Assembly: GCA_005862285.1 (NCBI GenBank)
Contig: SZXW01000014.1
Coordinates: 207,514 to 271,513 of the forward strand
Direction of reading: 5' to 3'
DNA length: 64,000 bases
DNA from: Chlorobium sp.
GTDB taxonomy: Bacteria; Bacteroidota; Chlorobiia; Chlorobiales; Chlorobiaceae
A model generated the notes under the pieces. It did not search any database, was not told where the DNA came from, and saw nothing but the letters and a program-made list of their open reading frames with translations. Both the position numbers and the translations under genes were made by a program. The stretch's first letter is position 1; each line of letters opens with the position of its first letter. Below, one piece after another: positions 34,114 to 43,002 of this stretch.

Positions 34114-34998
34114 TCACACGTTGAACCAGGGGGTAATCCATATGTACTTGATAAGAAAGACAAGTCTCAGCACCATCTTGATCGGTATGGACATCATGGT
34201 GATGAAAAGAGATGTCGTAACGATATAACGGATCATTCCGAACTCTTTCAGGAACTCCGGCATTTTCTTTTTCAGGTATTTGTATGGAGCTATCATTCCG
34301 CCGATCAGATAACCGTTTACTACGATCGCTCCCAGGATGAACCCCGGCAGCGAACGGGAATCGATGCCAAAAACTGTCGAGAAGTCACGTGTCGGCTCAA
34401 AAACAACCCTTGCATGATCCCACTCCTGCCATGGCCAGTACCACAGCCAGCCCGGACCGCGGAAAAACACCCCAATCACGATAAGCAGCAGCCAGAGAAT
34501 GAAGAAACCGAAAGAAAACGTGATGATGGCAAATTTTCTTTCCTCAAAACTGTAGTAGCCGTTCCCTTTGGGATTGATATCGATATAGGGAATAGCCATA
34601 AGCCCGACAATGATCAATGACGGCAGAACAACGCCTGCAAGCCAGGGATCGAAATAAACGAGAAGTTCCTGAAGCCCGAGGAAATACCAGGGTGCCTTGG
34701 CAGGGTTCGGCGTCAAGGTCGGGTTCGCTATCTCCTCGAGAGGCGCATCGACCACGATCGACCAGAAGGTGAGAAACACCATAACTGCAAGTGCGATGAT
34801 CAGCTCGATTCGCACAAGCGGCTTGAACGTATCGACAAGTCCTTCATTCTCACCGTCGACCGGCTGGCCCACAGCTATGAGCTTGTCGTTCTGAAAAGCC
34901 TGCTGGAACGCCCACACCGTGAAAAAGCTCACCAGGATGACCATGATCACGATGGCGATATTATCAGGCTGGGTAATGATTTCAATAAAAGGATTCAT
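34114..34998 (-). CDS. Cytochrome b C-terminal subunit (b6f subunit IV-like)
   Basis: A 294-residue inner-membrane protein with about seven helices; it aligns with the C-terminal half of cytochrome b and extends beyond the 160 residues of plant subunit IV. The Qo-site region reads NPAKAPWYFLGLQELLVYF near residue 98, where the usual PEWY glutamate is replaced, as in some bacterial complexes. Together with the preceding N-terminal subunit it forms a split cytochrome b of the b6f layout. It lies between cytochrome b and the octaheme gene, 22 bases from the former. Confidence 0.92.
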   Translation of the reverse strand: MNPFIEIITQPDNIAIVIMVILVSFFTVWAFQQAFQNDKLIAVGQPVDGENEGLVDTFKPLVRIELIIALAVMVFLTFWSIVVDAPLEEIANPTLTPNPAKAPWYFLGLQELLVYFDPWLAGVVLPSLIIVGLMAIPYIDINPKGNGYYSFEERKFAIITFSFGFFILWLLLIVIGVFFRGPGWLWYWPWQEWDHARVVFEPTRDFSTVFGIDSRSLPGFILGAIVVNGYLIGGMIAPYKYLKKKMPEFLKEFGMIRYIVTTSLFITMMSIPIKMVLRLVFLIKYIWITPWFNV

Positions 34999-35019
34999 AA
35001 TTTACTGCGCCCGGTCTGA

Positions 35020-35793
35020 TTATTTATGAGGTTTTGAAATACCGCCGTCCTTTCTGACACGCCAGAAATGAACGAACATCAATATCACCGAAACAAGCGG
35101 AATTGCCACGCAATGCCAGATGTATGCCCTGAGGAGGGCGTTGTCGGCAACACGGGAACCGCCGAGAAGCGCGAAACGCACATCGTTGAAGGGTGTGATA
35201 TGAAGAAACTCACTGAAGGGCCCCTGGTAGCCGAGCAACGGCGTTGCAGCGCCCATGTTGGTACCAACGGTAATAGCCCAGAAACCAAGCTGGTCCCATG
35301 GCGTCAGATAACCAGTAAAACTGAGCATGAAGGTCAGCACCAGCAGGATCACGCCGACACCCCAGTTGAACTGGCGGGGAGCCTTGTAGGAACCGGTCAT
35401 GAAAACCCGGAACATGTGAATCATCACGACAATGACCATGAAATGCGCACCCCACCGGTGCAGGTTCCTGAGGATAACACCGAATGGAACCTGGAACTCG
35501 AGATCCTTGATATCCGAATAAGCCTGGCTGACTGAAGGATGATAGTAAAACATCAGTACGACCCCGGTAATAACGAGGATTATGAAGGCAAAAAAGGTAA
35601 TGCCGCCCATGCCCCAGGTAAAGCGCAGTTTGACCGCGCCTTCCCTTACCTGTACGGGGTGCAGGTGAAGGAAGACGTTGCCGAAAATAGCCTGGGCCCT
35701 GTCCCTGACCGTGTTCCGGTAATCCCTTCTGAAAATGGATTTCCAGATAATATTCTTCTTTACCCTCTCTTTGATGTCCGTTGGGTTATTCAT
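35020..35793 (-). CDS. Cytochrome b N-terminal subunit (b6-type)
   Basis: A 257-residue four-helix subunit. Haem ligands are readable as His112 and His126 in helix B ([16 protein letters not shown]) and His227 and His242 in helix D. The spacing of 15 in helix D is the b6-type spacing. The Cys that holds haem ci in chloroplast b6 is absent: the only cysteine is next to His227. [16 protein letters not shown] near residue 158 is the conserved Qo-side segment. It oxidises quinol with the Rieske protein and sends the second electron across the membrane. Confidence 0.93.
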   Translation of the reverse strand: MNNPTDIKERVKKNIIWKSIFRRDYRNTVRDRAQAIFGNVFLHLHPVQVREGAVKLRFTWGMGGITFFAFIILVITGVVLMFYYHPSVSQAYSDIKDLEFQVPFGVILRNLHRWGAHFMVIVVMIHMFRVFMTGSYKAPRQFNWGVGVILLVLTFMLSFTGYLTPWDQLGFWAITVGTNMGAATPLLGYQGPFSEFLHITPFNDVRFALLGGSRVADNALLRAYIWHCVAIPLVSVILMFVHFWRVRKDGGISKPHK

Positions 35794-35823
35794 TGTGCCG
35801 TATCATTTTATTTACTGAACAGA

Positions 35824-36150
35824 TTACTGGTAACCGCGAAGCCTTTTAAGCTGTTTTTCGTACTGGACCTGGTCCCTTTTCGATCCATCCGGATTGAACA
35901 TTTCGACGCTGGTCCATGGACAGTCGATGGCGCAGATATTGCAGCCGGTGCAGTGCTGCAAATCGACAACCGCAATACCGTTGAAGTTCAGCTCGGATTC
36001 GATAATCGATATGCAGTGCGTCGGACAGGACTGAACACAGATCCTGCAGCCGGTGCACCATTCGGAACGGATTTGCGCAAGACCGCGCTTGCGCGCTCCT
36101 TTCGGGGTCGAATGTTCCGAAGACTCGACTCTTGTTTCATCGATGCTCAT
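35824..36150 (-). CDS. Dicluster 4Fe-4S ferredoxin-like protein
   Basis: A 108-residue soluble protein with two cluster motifs: CTGCRICVQSCP near residue 32 and CTGCNICAIDCP near residue 72, each supplying three cysteines plus a distal CP. There is no signal peptide, so it is cytoplasmic. A ferredoxin gene inserted between the Rieske and cytochrome b genes is not part of ordinary bc or b6f operons. It suggests contact between this complex and the cytoplasmic low-potential pool, which a type I reaction centre would feed. Start at 36150; 34 bases from the Rieske stop. Confidence 0.92.
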   Translation of the reverse strand: MSIDETRVESSEHSTPKGARKRGLAQIRSEWCTGCRICVQSCPTHCISIIESELNFNGIAVVDLQHCTGCNICAIDCPWTSVEMFNPDGSKRDQVQYEKQLKRLRGYQ

Positions 36151-36184
36151 ATACTTACAGCTATTAGGTAATTAACTTTATCGA

Positions 36185-36739
36185 TCATACCCTGAGCAGG
36201 CTCTGGGGATAGACCTCACCTGATTCCTTGCCGGGAATGCCCGGGTATTTTATGGTCTTGTCGACCTGAAGCTGGCCGTCTTCAGCGATACTGAGCTTGA
36301 AGCGGTCCATCGGTCTGGGAGCGGGCCCCTCGAAGTTCAGACCGGTAATGTAGTATCCGCTGCCATGGCAGGGACACTTGAATTTTTTCTGAGCCTCCAT
36401 CCAGCTCGGTGTACATCCCAGATGAGTACACCTCGACTCCATGGCAAAAAAGCTGCCATCCTGAAGCCTGATGATCCAGGTACCGAATTCACGCTGGTAT
36501 TGGGAATTGACTGTACCCGGAGGATAGTCGGCCGGAAACCCCACCTTGAATAAAGATGCCGGCTCGAACAGCACGCGCGGGTAAAAGAACCGTAAAAATG
36601 CCGCCGAGTTGATGGCAAGGAACCCCACGAGGCTGCCCCACCCGACACGGGTGAGAAATTTCCTTCTGCTGTCGGATTCGGCCTGGCCTGAACCTCTTTC
36701 TTCGTGATACTGCGTCACGAAATCACTGTCACCCTGCAT
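36185..36739 (-). CDS. Rieske iron-sulfur protein
   Basis: A 184-residue protein. SRRKFLTRVGW near residue 23 is a twin-arginine motif, followed by one membrane helix; this is how Rieske proteins are exported folded and stay anchored. The 2Fe-2S site is CTHLGC near residue 103 and CPCHGS near residue 122, with both ligand histidines and the disulfide cysteines present. A proline hinge PAPRP follows. It accepts the first electron from quinol and hands it to a c-type cytochrome. It heads the six-gene operon, with ferredoxin and both cytochrome b subunits behind it. Confidence 0.95.
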   Translation of the reverse strand: MQGDSDFVTQYHEERGSGQAESDSRRKFLTRVGWGSLVGFLAINSAAFLRFFYPRVLFEPASLFKVGFPADYPPGTVNSQYQREFGTWIIRLQDGSFFAMESRCTHLGCTPSWMEAQKKFKCPCHGSGYYITGLNFEGPAPRPMDRFKLSIAEDGQLQVDKTIKYPGIPGKESGEVYPQSLLRV

Positions 36740-36945
36740 AGCGGATTGATTTTTCTTTCAATGAAACCTTTTCTTTTTCCTGATAAAACCGGAAGGGGAG
36801 GAACGATAAAAAACACGTTCCGTCAAGATATAAAAAAGGTGTGTTACAAACGTCCTTTACAGGAACTATTTTTTATTAACACACCTCCCAACACACAACC
36901 AACGAAACTTAAATCACACTAACACACGTCAAAAATCCCGTGCGA

Positions 36946-36977
36946 GAGAAAGGCGCGTAAAAAACGCGCCTTTTCTC
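36946..36977 (-). terminator. Terminator between porin-cytochrome gene and Rieske operon
   Basis: GAGAAAGGCGCG at 36946-36957 pairs with CGCGCCTTTTCTC at 36965-36977 around TAAAAAA. It lies 36 bases past the stop of the porin-cytochrome gene, so that gene is probably transcribed separately from the Rieske operon, whose promoter would then fall between 36740 and 36945. Confidence 0.75.
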
Positions 36978-37012
36978 ATGCCTGTCAGACGATTACAACA
37001 CCGTCCCTGCTC

Positions 37013-38344
37013 TTAGAAAGCAAGAGCTGTGGTGAACTTGAAGGTATTCGCATTGTTAAAAATGCCATTAGCATCAGCCACAGGGTTGTTGCCCTTTTCG
37101 AACAGGACATAGGCCGCTGCGAACGACACGTTAGCCCTCGGCCATGCGGTCACGGTAAACGTATAGGTCGGGTTGGTTATATTAGAGTTACCTGCATGCA
37201 CCCCGTCAGAACCCCAAGTCTCGACACTCTTGTAGGTGACGGCCGCCTTCAGCCAGGGATAGACGAAATAACCCGCATCGACCTGATAGTTGTTCAGATC
37301 GTTGTCAACACCCCGGCTCCAGGCTGCACCGCCGGTGAAGCTGCCGTAGTTTCCGGCAATATCGACACCGTAAACGGTCCGGTTGTTCTTGTACCCGTAA
37401 GAGGAGGAGCTGAAGATTCCGGGCAGCGCATTGACTACGCTCGCACCGATCTCAAGAGAATTGTCGAGGCCGATATACTCGTTGCCGTAGGTTCCGCCTG
37501 CACCGCTCAGCACGCCTGCACCGCCGATTTTGAATTCTGCGCGGGCATATTTGATGTCATCGAGACCATTTGTCGTACTGGAATTCAACGCCTGGTCCGT
37601 GCCATTGCTGACTGCTCCGGCATAGAATCGGAAGCCTCCCGATTTTTCGCCTGTAGCATAGGCAAGCTCGACACCGGCACCATTTGACGGAGGAAGAATA
37701 GCTGACCAGGTAGCCTCGTCTTCACCGCTCGACATGAAGCTGAACTGATTACCTACGCTGAGCATGAGTCCCGGAGTGAATGTCCATGTACCGCGGAAAC
37801 GGGCCACGATATTGTTGGCGCTCACCTTGTTATTATTACCGGCCGCAAATCCTTCGAACGAGCCGAAAAAGCCGATATTGCTGCCGATCGTTCCACCGTA
37901 AAGGATACGGGCATCGAAAGGACCTGCCCAGTCTGCAACCTGGCCCGTTTTTACCTGACCATTTTTAGCTCCACTCTTGTACTTTATCTCATCGGCATAG
38001 TTGAAGAGCGGACCGGTTACGAAGATTGCGACCGGCGCAAAACCAGGGATGTCGGTAGGCCAGGGTGAGCTTGGAAAGGATTTTTTCCAGCCGTCAGACC
38101 CCATTTTTGTCTGCTCCTGTTTTGCATGATCCTCATCCTCTCCACCCGGCCAGCGATAGCCGTTTGCCTTGAAAGCTTCACCGAAAGCGTTCCTTGCTGG
38201 GAAACCTGCGTGACAGGTGTAACATGAGGTCTGGTATTTTCTTGCAAAGGCAGGTATTGCCTGGCTGTCCTGGCTCCAGAACAGCATAGGCACCATACCG
38301 AGCGTAGCGAGTGATGCAATTTTAACGACGGACTGTCTCTTCAT
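37013..38344 (-). CDS. Single-heme outer-membrane porin-cytochrome (Cyc2-like fusion)
   Basis: About 443 residues. A signal peptide ends near DSQA; the mature protein opens PAFARKYQTSCYTCHAGFP and continues ARNAFGEAFKANGY. This PAFAR..CxxCH..FP..N.FG..FK.NGY pattern is the signature of fused cytochrome-porins, of which Cyc2 iron oxidases are the tested branch. The remaining 380 residues are amphipathic strands (GVELAYATGEKSGGFRFYAG) ending in LAF, an outer-membrane barrel end. The ATG at 38344 is preferred: GGAGAGG ends 3 bases upstream, and the longer frame begins with GTG. The TG typical of Cyc2 before CxxCH is YQ here, so it may belong to a sister branch of unproven substrate. Confidence 0.85.
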   Translation of the reverse strand: MKRQSVVKIASLATLGMVPMLFWSQDSQAIPAFARKYQTSCYTCHAGFPARNAFGEAFKANGYRWPGGEDEDHAKQEQTKMGSDGWKKSFPSSPWPTDIPGFAPVAIFVTGPLFNYADEIKYKSGAKNGQVKTGQVADWAGPFDARILYGGTIGSNIGFFGSFEGFAAGNNNKVSANNIVARFRGTWTFTPGLMLSVGNQFSFMSSGEDEATWSAILPPSNGAGVELAYATGEKSGGFRFYAGAVSNGTDQALNSSTTNGLDDIKYARAEFKIGGAGVLSGAGGTYGNEYIGLDNSLEIGASVVNALPGIFSSSSYGYKNNRTVYGVDIAGNYGSFTGGAAWSRGVDNDLNNYQVDAGYFVYPWLKAAVTYKSVETWGSDGVHAGNSNITNPTYTFTVTAWPRANVSFAAAYVLFEKGNNPVADANGIFNNANTFKFTTALAF

Positions 38345-39579
38345 AAACCTCTCCACATTTAGACTTTTTATTGTTTGTTGTTGTTTTTACTTAACCGCTT
38401 TACTACTGAAAAGACGCATACAATTCCCTCGGGTAACACATGGCACCGAAAAAGCGCAACCCGGATGAAACCCGTTCTGGATCGAGCGAAACCGGACACT
38501 CAACCAGGCCGGCGGATATTTGATATAGAGACCCTTGAACTATCAGGATATGCGGGATGAAAGACGACACGAGCGTTAACAACCGCCACCATACTTCCTT
38601 ATCAACAGAAACCGCAACGTGGAACTTGCAATCGGAACGATAACAATCAAACAGCAGAAACAACCAAAAACCAGATCAATCGATAACAATCAGGACAAAA
38701 AAAAGTTGGAGTCAGACCGGAAACCATCACTAATCACAATAAAAGACGACACAATAAAATCGCCGTTTTTCAGGCGAACGTAAGATTGCCGAGAGGTACG
38801 TTTTGCTCAAGCAATCTGTCTTAACTTAAACCTTGGGGTCAATTAAACGAGGAGTTCAACTTATGCCACAACAGAATTATAACGATCGTTAATATTCTTT
38901 GCAAAAAAAAAATTGAACTCAATAAAAAAAACTCAAATTTTCTTAAATCAACTGCCCCGCAGCAAGTTTTGGGGTGTTGATTAATATTTGATTGATGCTT
39001 TCAGAAAGCATAACTTCGGGTAATGCACCCGAAGAGAATTCAAACAAATCTCAATCACTTCGGAAGAATATTAAACAATTGTTAAAAACTTCCAAATTTT
39101 TCCAAAAAATAATTTAATCCCGTTATCCTGGGGTCAGGAAATTGGGCAGCTTCAATCTTCTGCTGAAATATCGAAAAGCTGCCGGTATCATCACACTTCA
39201 CATACCTAACCAAAAGATCAGTATAATAAAAAAAGGTTACAATTGTTATTTGCTAAACGCTGCCGACACTGTTATATTTCTTTGCTGCAAAAAGCGAATG
39301 TTATCACTATCTTCTTTTTAAAAAATAACTTGTGCGCATTCCCGCTCTTTGCAGACAAAGCCTTTTTCCCTCCCATCCTGGCTATGGGACCTGGATACGA
39401 AAATTCTTCTCACTCATCGTGATGAATAAAAGTCCATTTGACAAACCGGATATCCCCGGTATGTCAGCATTTTGTCTTTAAGAAAAAACTTTTCGAGCCG
39501 GAGAGCGGTTCATAACCCAAAATTCCGGGTTCTCTGGTGAACTTTCTAATTGCACTCAAGGTACAGGAACAATTCTATT
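38345..39579. other. 1.2-kb regulatory gap between porin-cytochrome and resB genes
   Basis: The largest gene-free stretch of the window, between divergent genes. It holds a structured element and 9-codon ORF (38761-38892), a palindrome AACGATCGTT at 38881-38890, AACAATTGTT at 39074-39083, and TTACAATTGTTA at 39237-39248. CTTCGGGT/ACCCGAAG at 39014-39034 and GGCAGCTT/AAGCTGCC at 39145-39183 form perfect inverted repeats. A TTGACA at 39438 may mark the resB promoter. No tRNA or large ORF was seen. Confidence 0.6.
38761..38892 (+). promoter_or_regulatory. Structured leader-like element with 9-codon ORF
   Basis: CGCC/GGCG hairpin at 38761-38776, then two interleaved perfect inverted repeats: AACGTA (38777-38782) with TACGTT (38797-38802), and AGATTGC (38783-38789) with GCAATCT (38811-38817). 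GAGGAG at 38849-38854 stands 8 bases before ATG 38863, which opens MPQQNYNDR and stops at 38890-38892. It may be a leader-peptide or riboregulator, or the stub of a lost gene. The RNA class is not one I can identify. Confidence 0.5.
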
Positions 39580-40797
39580 ATGGCAGATGTCAGTCGTCCG
39601 TGGTTCAAGGAACCATGGAAATTCAAAGAGTCCATCGTTGTATCGGCAGCAACCGTTCTTGCCGGTTTTATCATTCAGTTTGCAGCTGGCGGACACGGCA
39701 TACCGCAGCCGCACCTGCCGGTCAACGCCATTGCACTCGCGGTGTTTGCCGCAGCCGTTATCGGTACGGGAATCGCATTGAAAAGCAATCCGCTCGTAAA
39801 ATGGCTCGGGAGCATCCCGCTCGGTCTCTGCCTGATCCTCGCGGTTGCCATACTTTCACTCATCGGCGGCGTTGTCCCTCAGGATACAGCACCGGCCGGA
39901 TCACTCGCAGCAGGCTTCGGCTTCAACCGTATTTTTTCAAGCTGGCCTTTTGCCCTGACCGTGCTTTTCTTCCTCCTGAACCTCGGGCTCGGGCTCTCAT
40001 GGAAACTCGTTCCTTTCAAAATGCAGAACCTGCAGTTCATCCTCTTCCATGCAGGGTTCTGGATCGCTCTTGGCTGCGGCATATTCGGCAGCACCGACCT
40101 TCAGCGCCTCGTCGTTCCGATCGACGAAGGCAAGGCAAGCAATGTCGGTTTGACGATGGAGAGCGAAGAGCCGCATCAGCTGCCGTTTTCAATTTTTCTG
40201 CATGATTTCTCTCTCGAGGAGTATACTCCAAACGTCCTGCTCTTCGATCCGGCCACCGAGGAACAGACCAATTTCGAAGCACGTAAAGGTGCAACGGCAA
40301 CATGGAAAGGAAACAATGCCGAACTGGTCGACTTCCTTCCATCCGCCCTGCCGACCGAGGACGGAAGCCTGAAGCCGGCAGACCCTTCCGCCGGAGTGCC
40401 ATTCGCGAAAGTCAGGATCACTTCTGACGGGCACTCCGAAGAGTCGTGGGTCGGCATCACCAACCCTGCAAGAAAGCCTGAACCTGTCAAGATCGGCAGA
40501 CTTTTCGTGCTGCTCTGGCCGGGAAATCCGAAATCTTTCCGCTCGGCCGTAACGGTGCAGGATGACAAAGGACATACCGTCATGGCGAACCTCGAGGTCA
40601 ACAAACCGGTAGATTTCAATGGATGGAAACTTTACCAGATGGGATACGATGAAAAAGCCGGAAGGCAATCGAAGCTCAGCCTTATCGAGGTAATCCATGA
40701 TCCCTGGCTTCCGGCGGTCTATACCGGCTTTTTCATGATCATGGCTGCAAATGTTCTGTTTTTCTGGAATGGCATCAAACGTTCAAAGGTCTCATAA
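39580..40797 (+). CDS. resB: Cytochrome c biogenesis protein ResB
   Basis: A 405-residue inner-membrane protein. Three helices at the N-terminus (residues 15-130, including SIPLGLCLILAVAILSLIGGVVPQ near residue 80) precede a large periplasmic domain and a last helix ending NVLFFWNGIKRS. The layout and the LGLGLSWKL segment match ResB/Ccs1, which with CcsA (ResC) delivers and attaches haem to CxxCH apocytochromes in system II. The periplasmic domain includes FNGWKLYQMGYDEKAGR, typical of the family. The ATG at 39580 is used; longer versions start in the leader. It overlaps ccsA by one base, so the two are coupled. Confidence 0.9.
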   Translation: MADVSRPWFKEPWKFKESIVVSAATVLAGFIIQFAAGGHGIPQPHLPVNAIALAVFAAAVIGTGIALKSNPLVKWLGSIPLGLCLILAVAILSLIGGVVPQDTAPAGSLAAGFGFNRIFSSWPFALTVLFFLLNLGLGLSWKLVPFKMQNLQFILFHAGFWIALGCGIFGSTDLQRLVVPIDEGKASNVGLTMESEEPHQLPFSIFLHDFSLEEYTPNVLLFDPATEEQTNFEARKGATATWKGNNAELVDFLPSALPTEDGSLKPADPSAGVPFAKVRITSDGHSEESWVGITNPARKPEPVKIGRLFVLLWPGNPKSFRSAVTVQDDKGHTVMANLEVNKPVDFNGWKLYQMGYDEKAGRQSKLSLIEVIHDPWLPAVYTGFFMIMAANVLFFWNGIKRSKVS

Positions 40798-41594
40798 TGG
40801 CAATAGATTTCAACACAGCGGCAATAGCCGCCATGGCCCTCTGGGCCGCAGGCGCAATACTTGGCATCTTCTCGGTTAAAAACGCCGGATTGAAGCTCCC
40901 CGGAATTATACTCTCTCTGGTCGGCTCGGCAATTATCGCAGGATATATCGCCTTGTACTGGAATTTCCTCGGGCGGCCGCCACTGAGAACGCTCGGTGAA
41001 ACGAGGCTCTGGTATGCGGCGCTCATCCCGATTGTCGGTTTCATCGTGGAATTCCGGTGGAAAATCGGATGGCTCAAGTACTACTGCATGTCGCTCGCAT
41101 CGTTTTTCCTCATCATCAACTTGATACACCCGGAGGTGTTCGACAAAACGCTCATGCCAGCCCTGCAGAGCCCATGGTTCGTTCCGCATGTCGTCGTTTA
41201 CCTTGTCGGGTATGTCTTTCTTGCAGCCGCTTCAACCGCCGCCTCGCACAATGTCTATCTCGAATTGCGCTCGAAAAACAACGATGCCGGAGTAACGGTT
41301 GCGCATTACCTCTCCATGCTCGGTTTCGTTTTCCTCACCTTCGGGCTGATTTTCGGAGCGCTCTGGGCGAAAGAAGCCTGGGGACATTACTGGACATGGG
41401 ACCCGAAGGAAACATGGGCGTTCCTTTCATGGCTCGCCTACCTTGCGTACCTGCATGCAAACAGCTACAAGATCGACCGCAGTAAGCTGCAGTGGTACCT
41501 TGCGCTTTCATTCATCGTGCTGCTCGTCTGCTGGTTCGGTGTGAACTACCTGCCATCGTCGCAGAACAGCGTCCATACCTACACAAAGGGATAA
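40797..41594 (+). CDS. ccsA: Cytochrome c biogenesis protein CcsA/ResC
   Basis: A 265-residue protein with about eight helices. The tryptophan-rich haem-handling loop WAKEAWGHYWTWDPKETWAF lies near residue 190, flanked by conserved histidines in SPWFVPHVVVYLVGY (near residue 122) and in HANSYK near residue 220. This WWD-type domain presents haem to the apocytochrome in system II maturation. Its ATG overlaps the resB stop (TAATG). The pair sits divergently beside the multiheme cytochrome genes that need it, and would serve all c-type cytochromes of the cell. Confidence 0.95.
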   Translation: MAIDFNTAAIAAMALWAAGAILGIFSVKNAGLKLPGIILSLVGSAIIAGYIALYWNFLGRPPLRTLGETRLWYAALIPIVGFIVEFRWKIGWLKYYCMSLASFFLIINLIHPEVFDKTLMPALQSPWFVPHVVVYLVGYVFLAAASTAASHNVYLELRSKNNDAGVTVAHYLSMLGFVFLTFGLIFGALWAKEAWGHYWTWDPKETWAFLSWLAYLAYLHANSYKIDRSKLQWYLALSFIVLLVCWFGVNYLPSSQNSVHTYTKG

Positions 41595-41906
41595 CACCTT
41601 TTTAACCTGCACGGCTACCAACGGGGAAAGCCGTGCAGATTCATACTATCAGGATTACCCAAAAATATTATCTCCTTGATTTTGAAAAAAAACTGATAAC
41701 ACTTACTCTTTATTAAGAACACTATTACTCTTTACTGAACAACGCCCTCATTTCCTTACCGGACAGGGCTGTTGCCGGTTTTTTTCGAGTTAAATCTGTC
41801 CAGGCTCTTGCCTTTGCAAGCTCTCAGTTCAAGAGACATATCAGTTCACGATGTTTCATACGAACAGAGTCAGATCATCAAAACCAAGCCGCTGGAGGCA
41901 TTGCAA
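41595..41906. other. Intergenic region between ccsA and MORN gene
   Basis: A 10-bp perfect hairpin CTGCACGGCT/AGCCGTGCAG spans 41607-41638 just after ccsA and may end or protect its transcript, though no T-run follows. TTACTCTTTA occurs at 41703-41712 and again at 41725-41734, 22 bases apart (two helical turns), a layout typical of response-regulator sites. Confidence 0.5.
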
Positions 41907-42740
41907 ATGAAACGATTCTTCAAACATGTTCTGACGGTAATGATGGTGCTCGTTACCTGTGCCGTTTATACCATTCCCGTTCTCGGTGAAGAACAATGGA
42001 CCGTGACGAAAGAAGGGGTGAAAATATGGAACCAGACCCACGCATCAGACGCATCGGCAAGCTGGTCGGGCAGCACCGACAAGAACGGCTATGCTGAAGG
42101 TGACGGGCTGTTGCAATGGTTTGTCAAGGATAAACCCGAAGAAAAGTATGAAGGAACGATGCGCAAGGGCAGACAGAACGGTAAAGGAGTTTACACCTGG
42201 CCTAACGGCGACAAATTCGAAGGGAACTTTGACGATGGCAGATTCAAGGGAAAAGGAGTGTATACGTGGTCGAATGGTGAACGGTACGAAGGCGACTTTG
42301 TCAAAAGCAAATTTCATGGCAAAGGGGTAAAAACCTGGGCGAGCGGTGCACGATATGAAGGAGACTTTGTCAACGGCAAGCGGACCGGCAAGGCAATTTA
42401 TATCAACTCCAATGGAGACCGCTACGAAGGTGACTACATCGATGGCAAATTCCATGGAAAAGGAATATTGGCCCTGGCGAACGGTGAACGGTACGAAGGA
42501 AATTTTGTCGATGACAAACGGACCGGCAAGGGAGTGTACACATGGCCGAATGGCGAACGGTACGTGGGACTTTTCAAAGATAACATTCGAAACGGCAAAG
42601 GTGTTTATACATGGCCTGACGGCGAGAAGTACGATGGTGAGTATGTCGATGGAAGACGCCAGGGCCGCGGAACGTTCTACTATAACAACGGCAAGATCGA
42701 CAAAGGCCATTGGGCCGATGATGAATTTGTCGGCCCGTGA
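41907..42740 (+). CDS. Exported MORN-repeat protein
   Basis: A 277-residue protein. A signal peptide spans about residues 1-24 (ending near VLGEE). GGAGG 9 bases before the ATG fixes the start; the longer frame is excluded. From about residue 55 it carries nine or so MORN repeats of 23 residues with the pattern GKGVYTWPNGERYEGDF. In bacteria, MORN arrays are beta-hairpin scaffolds that bind lipids or proteins; function is usually unknown. It ends in GKIDKGHWADDEFVG. A strong hairpin follows about 220 bases later. Nothing in the neighbourhood indicates its partner. Confidence 0.92.
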   Translation: MKRFFKHVLTVMMVLVTCAVYTIPVLGEEQWTVTKEGVKIWNQTHASDASASWSGSTDKNGYAEGDGLLQWFVKDKPEEKYEGTMRKGRQNGKGVYTWPNGDKFEGNFDDGRFKGKGVYTWSNGERYEGDFVKSKFHGKGVKTWASGARYEGDFVNGKRTGKAIYINSNGDRYEGDYIDGKFHGKGILALANGERYEGNFVDDKRTGKGVYTWPNGERYVGLFKDNIRNGKGVYTWPDGEKYDGEYVDGRRQGRGTFYYNNGKIDKGHWADDEFVGP

Positions 42741-42961
42741 TTAACCGGAAGGTGTATTTATCGAAGACACAACCGATTGATATAACAAGTTTTGAATCGC
42801 ATCTGCGCCAGTGACAACTGTACCGTGTGTTATATCGCTTTAATTTAAAACCTCTTACAACTCAAAGTCATCTTCTCACAATAATGAGGTACTTAAAAAA
42901 TTTTTGCGTTGCACAAAATCTTTAGTACTTTTCTTGCAAAGGATTGGGCTTTTCCCGGTCG

Positions 42962-43002
42962 ACAAAAAGGCTTTGGACTATCTCCGAGGCCTTTTTGTTT
43001 TT
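42962..43002 (+). terminator. Strong hairpin terminator downstream of MORN gene
   Basis: ACAAAAAGGC at 42962-42971 pairs perfectly with GCCTTTTTGT at 42989-42998 and is followed by TTTT. It would end plus-strand transcription and, read from the other strand, also that of the restriction-modification genes. Confidence 0.75.
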
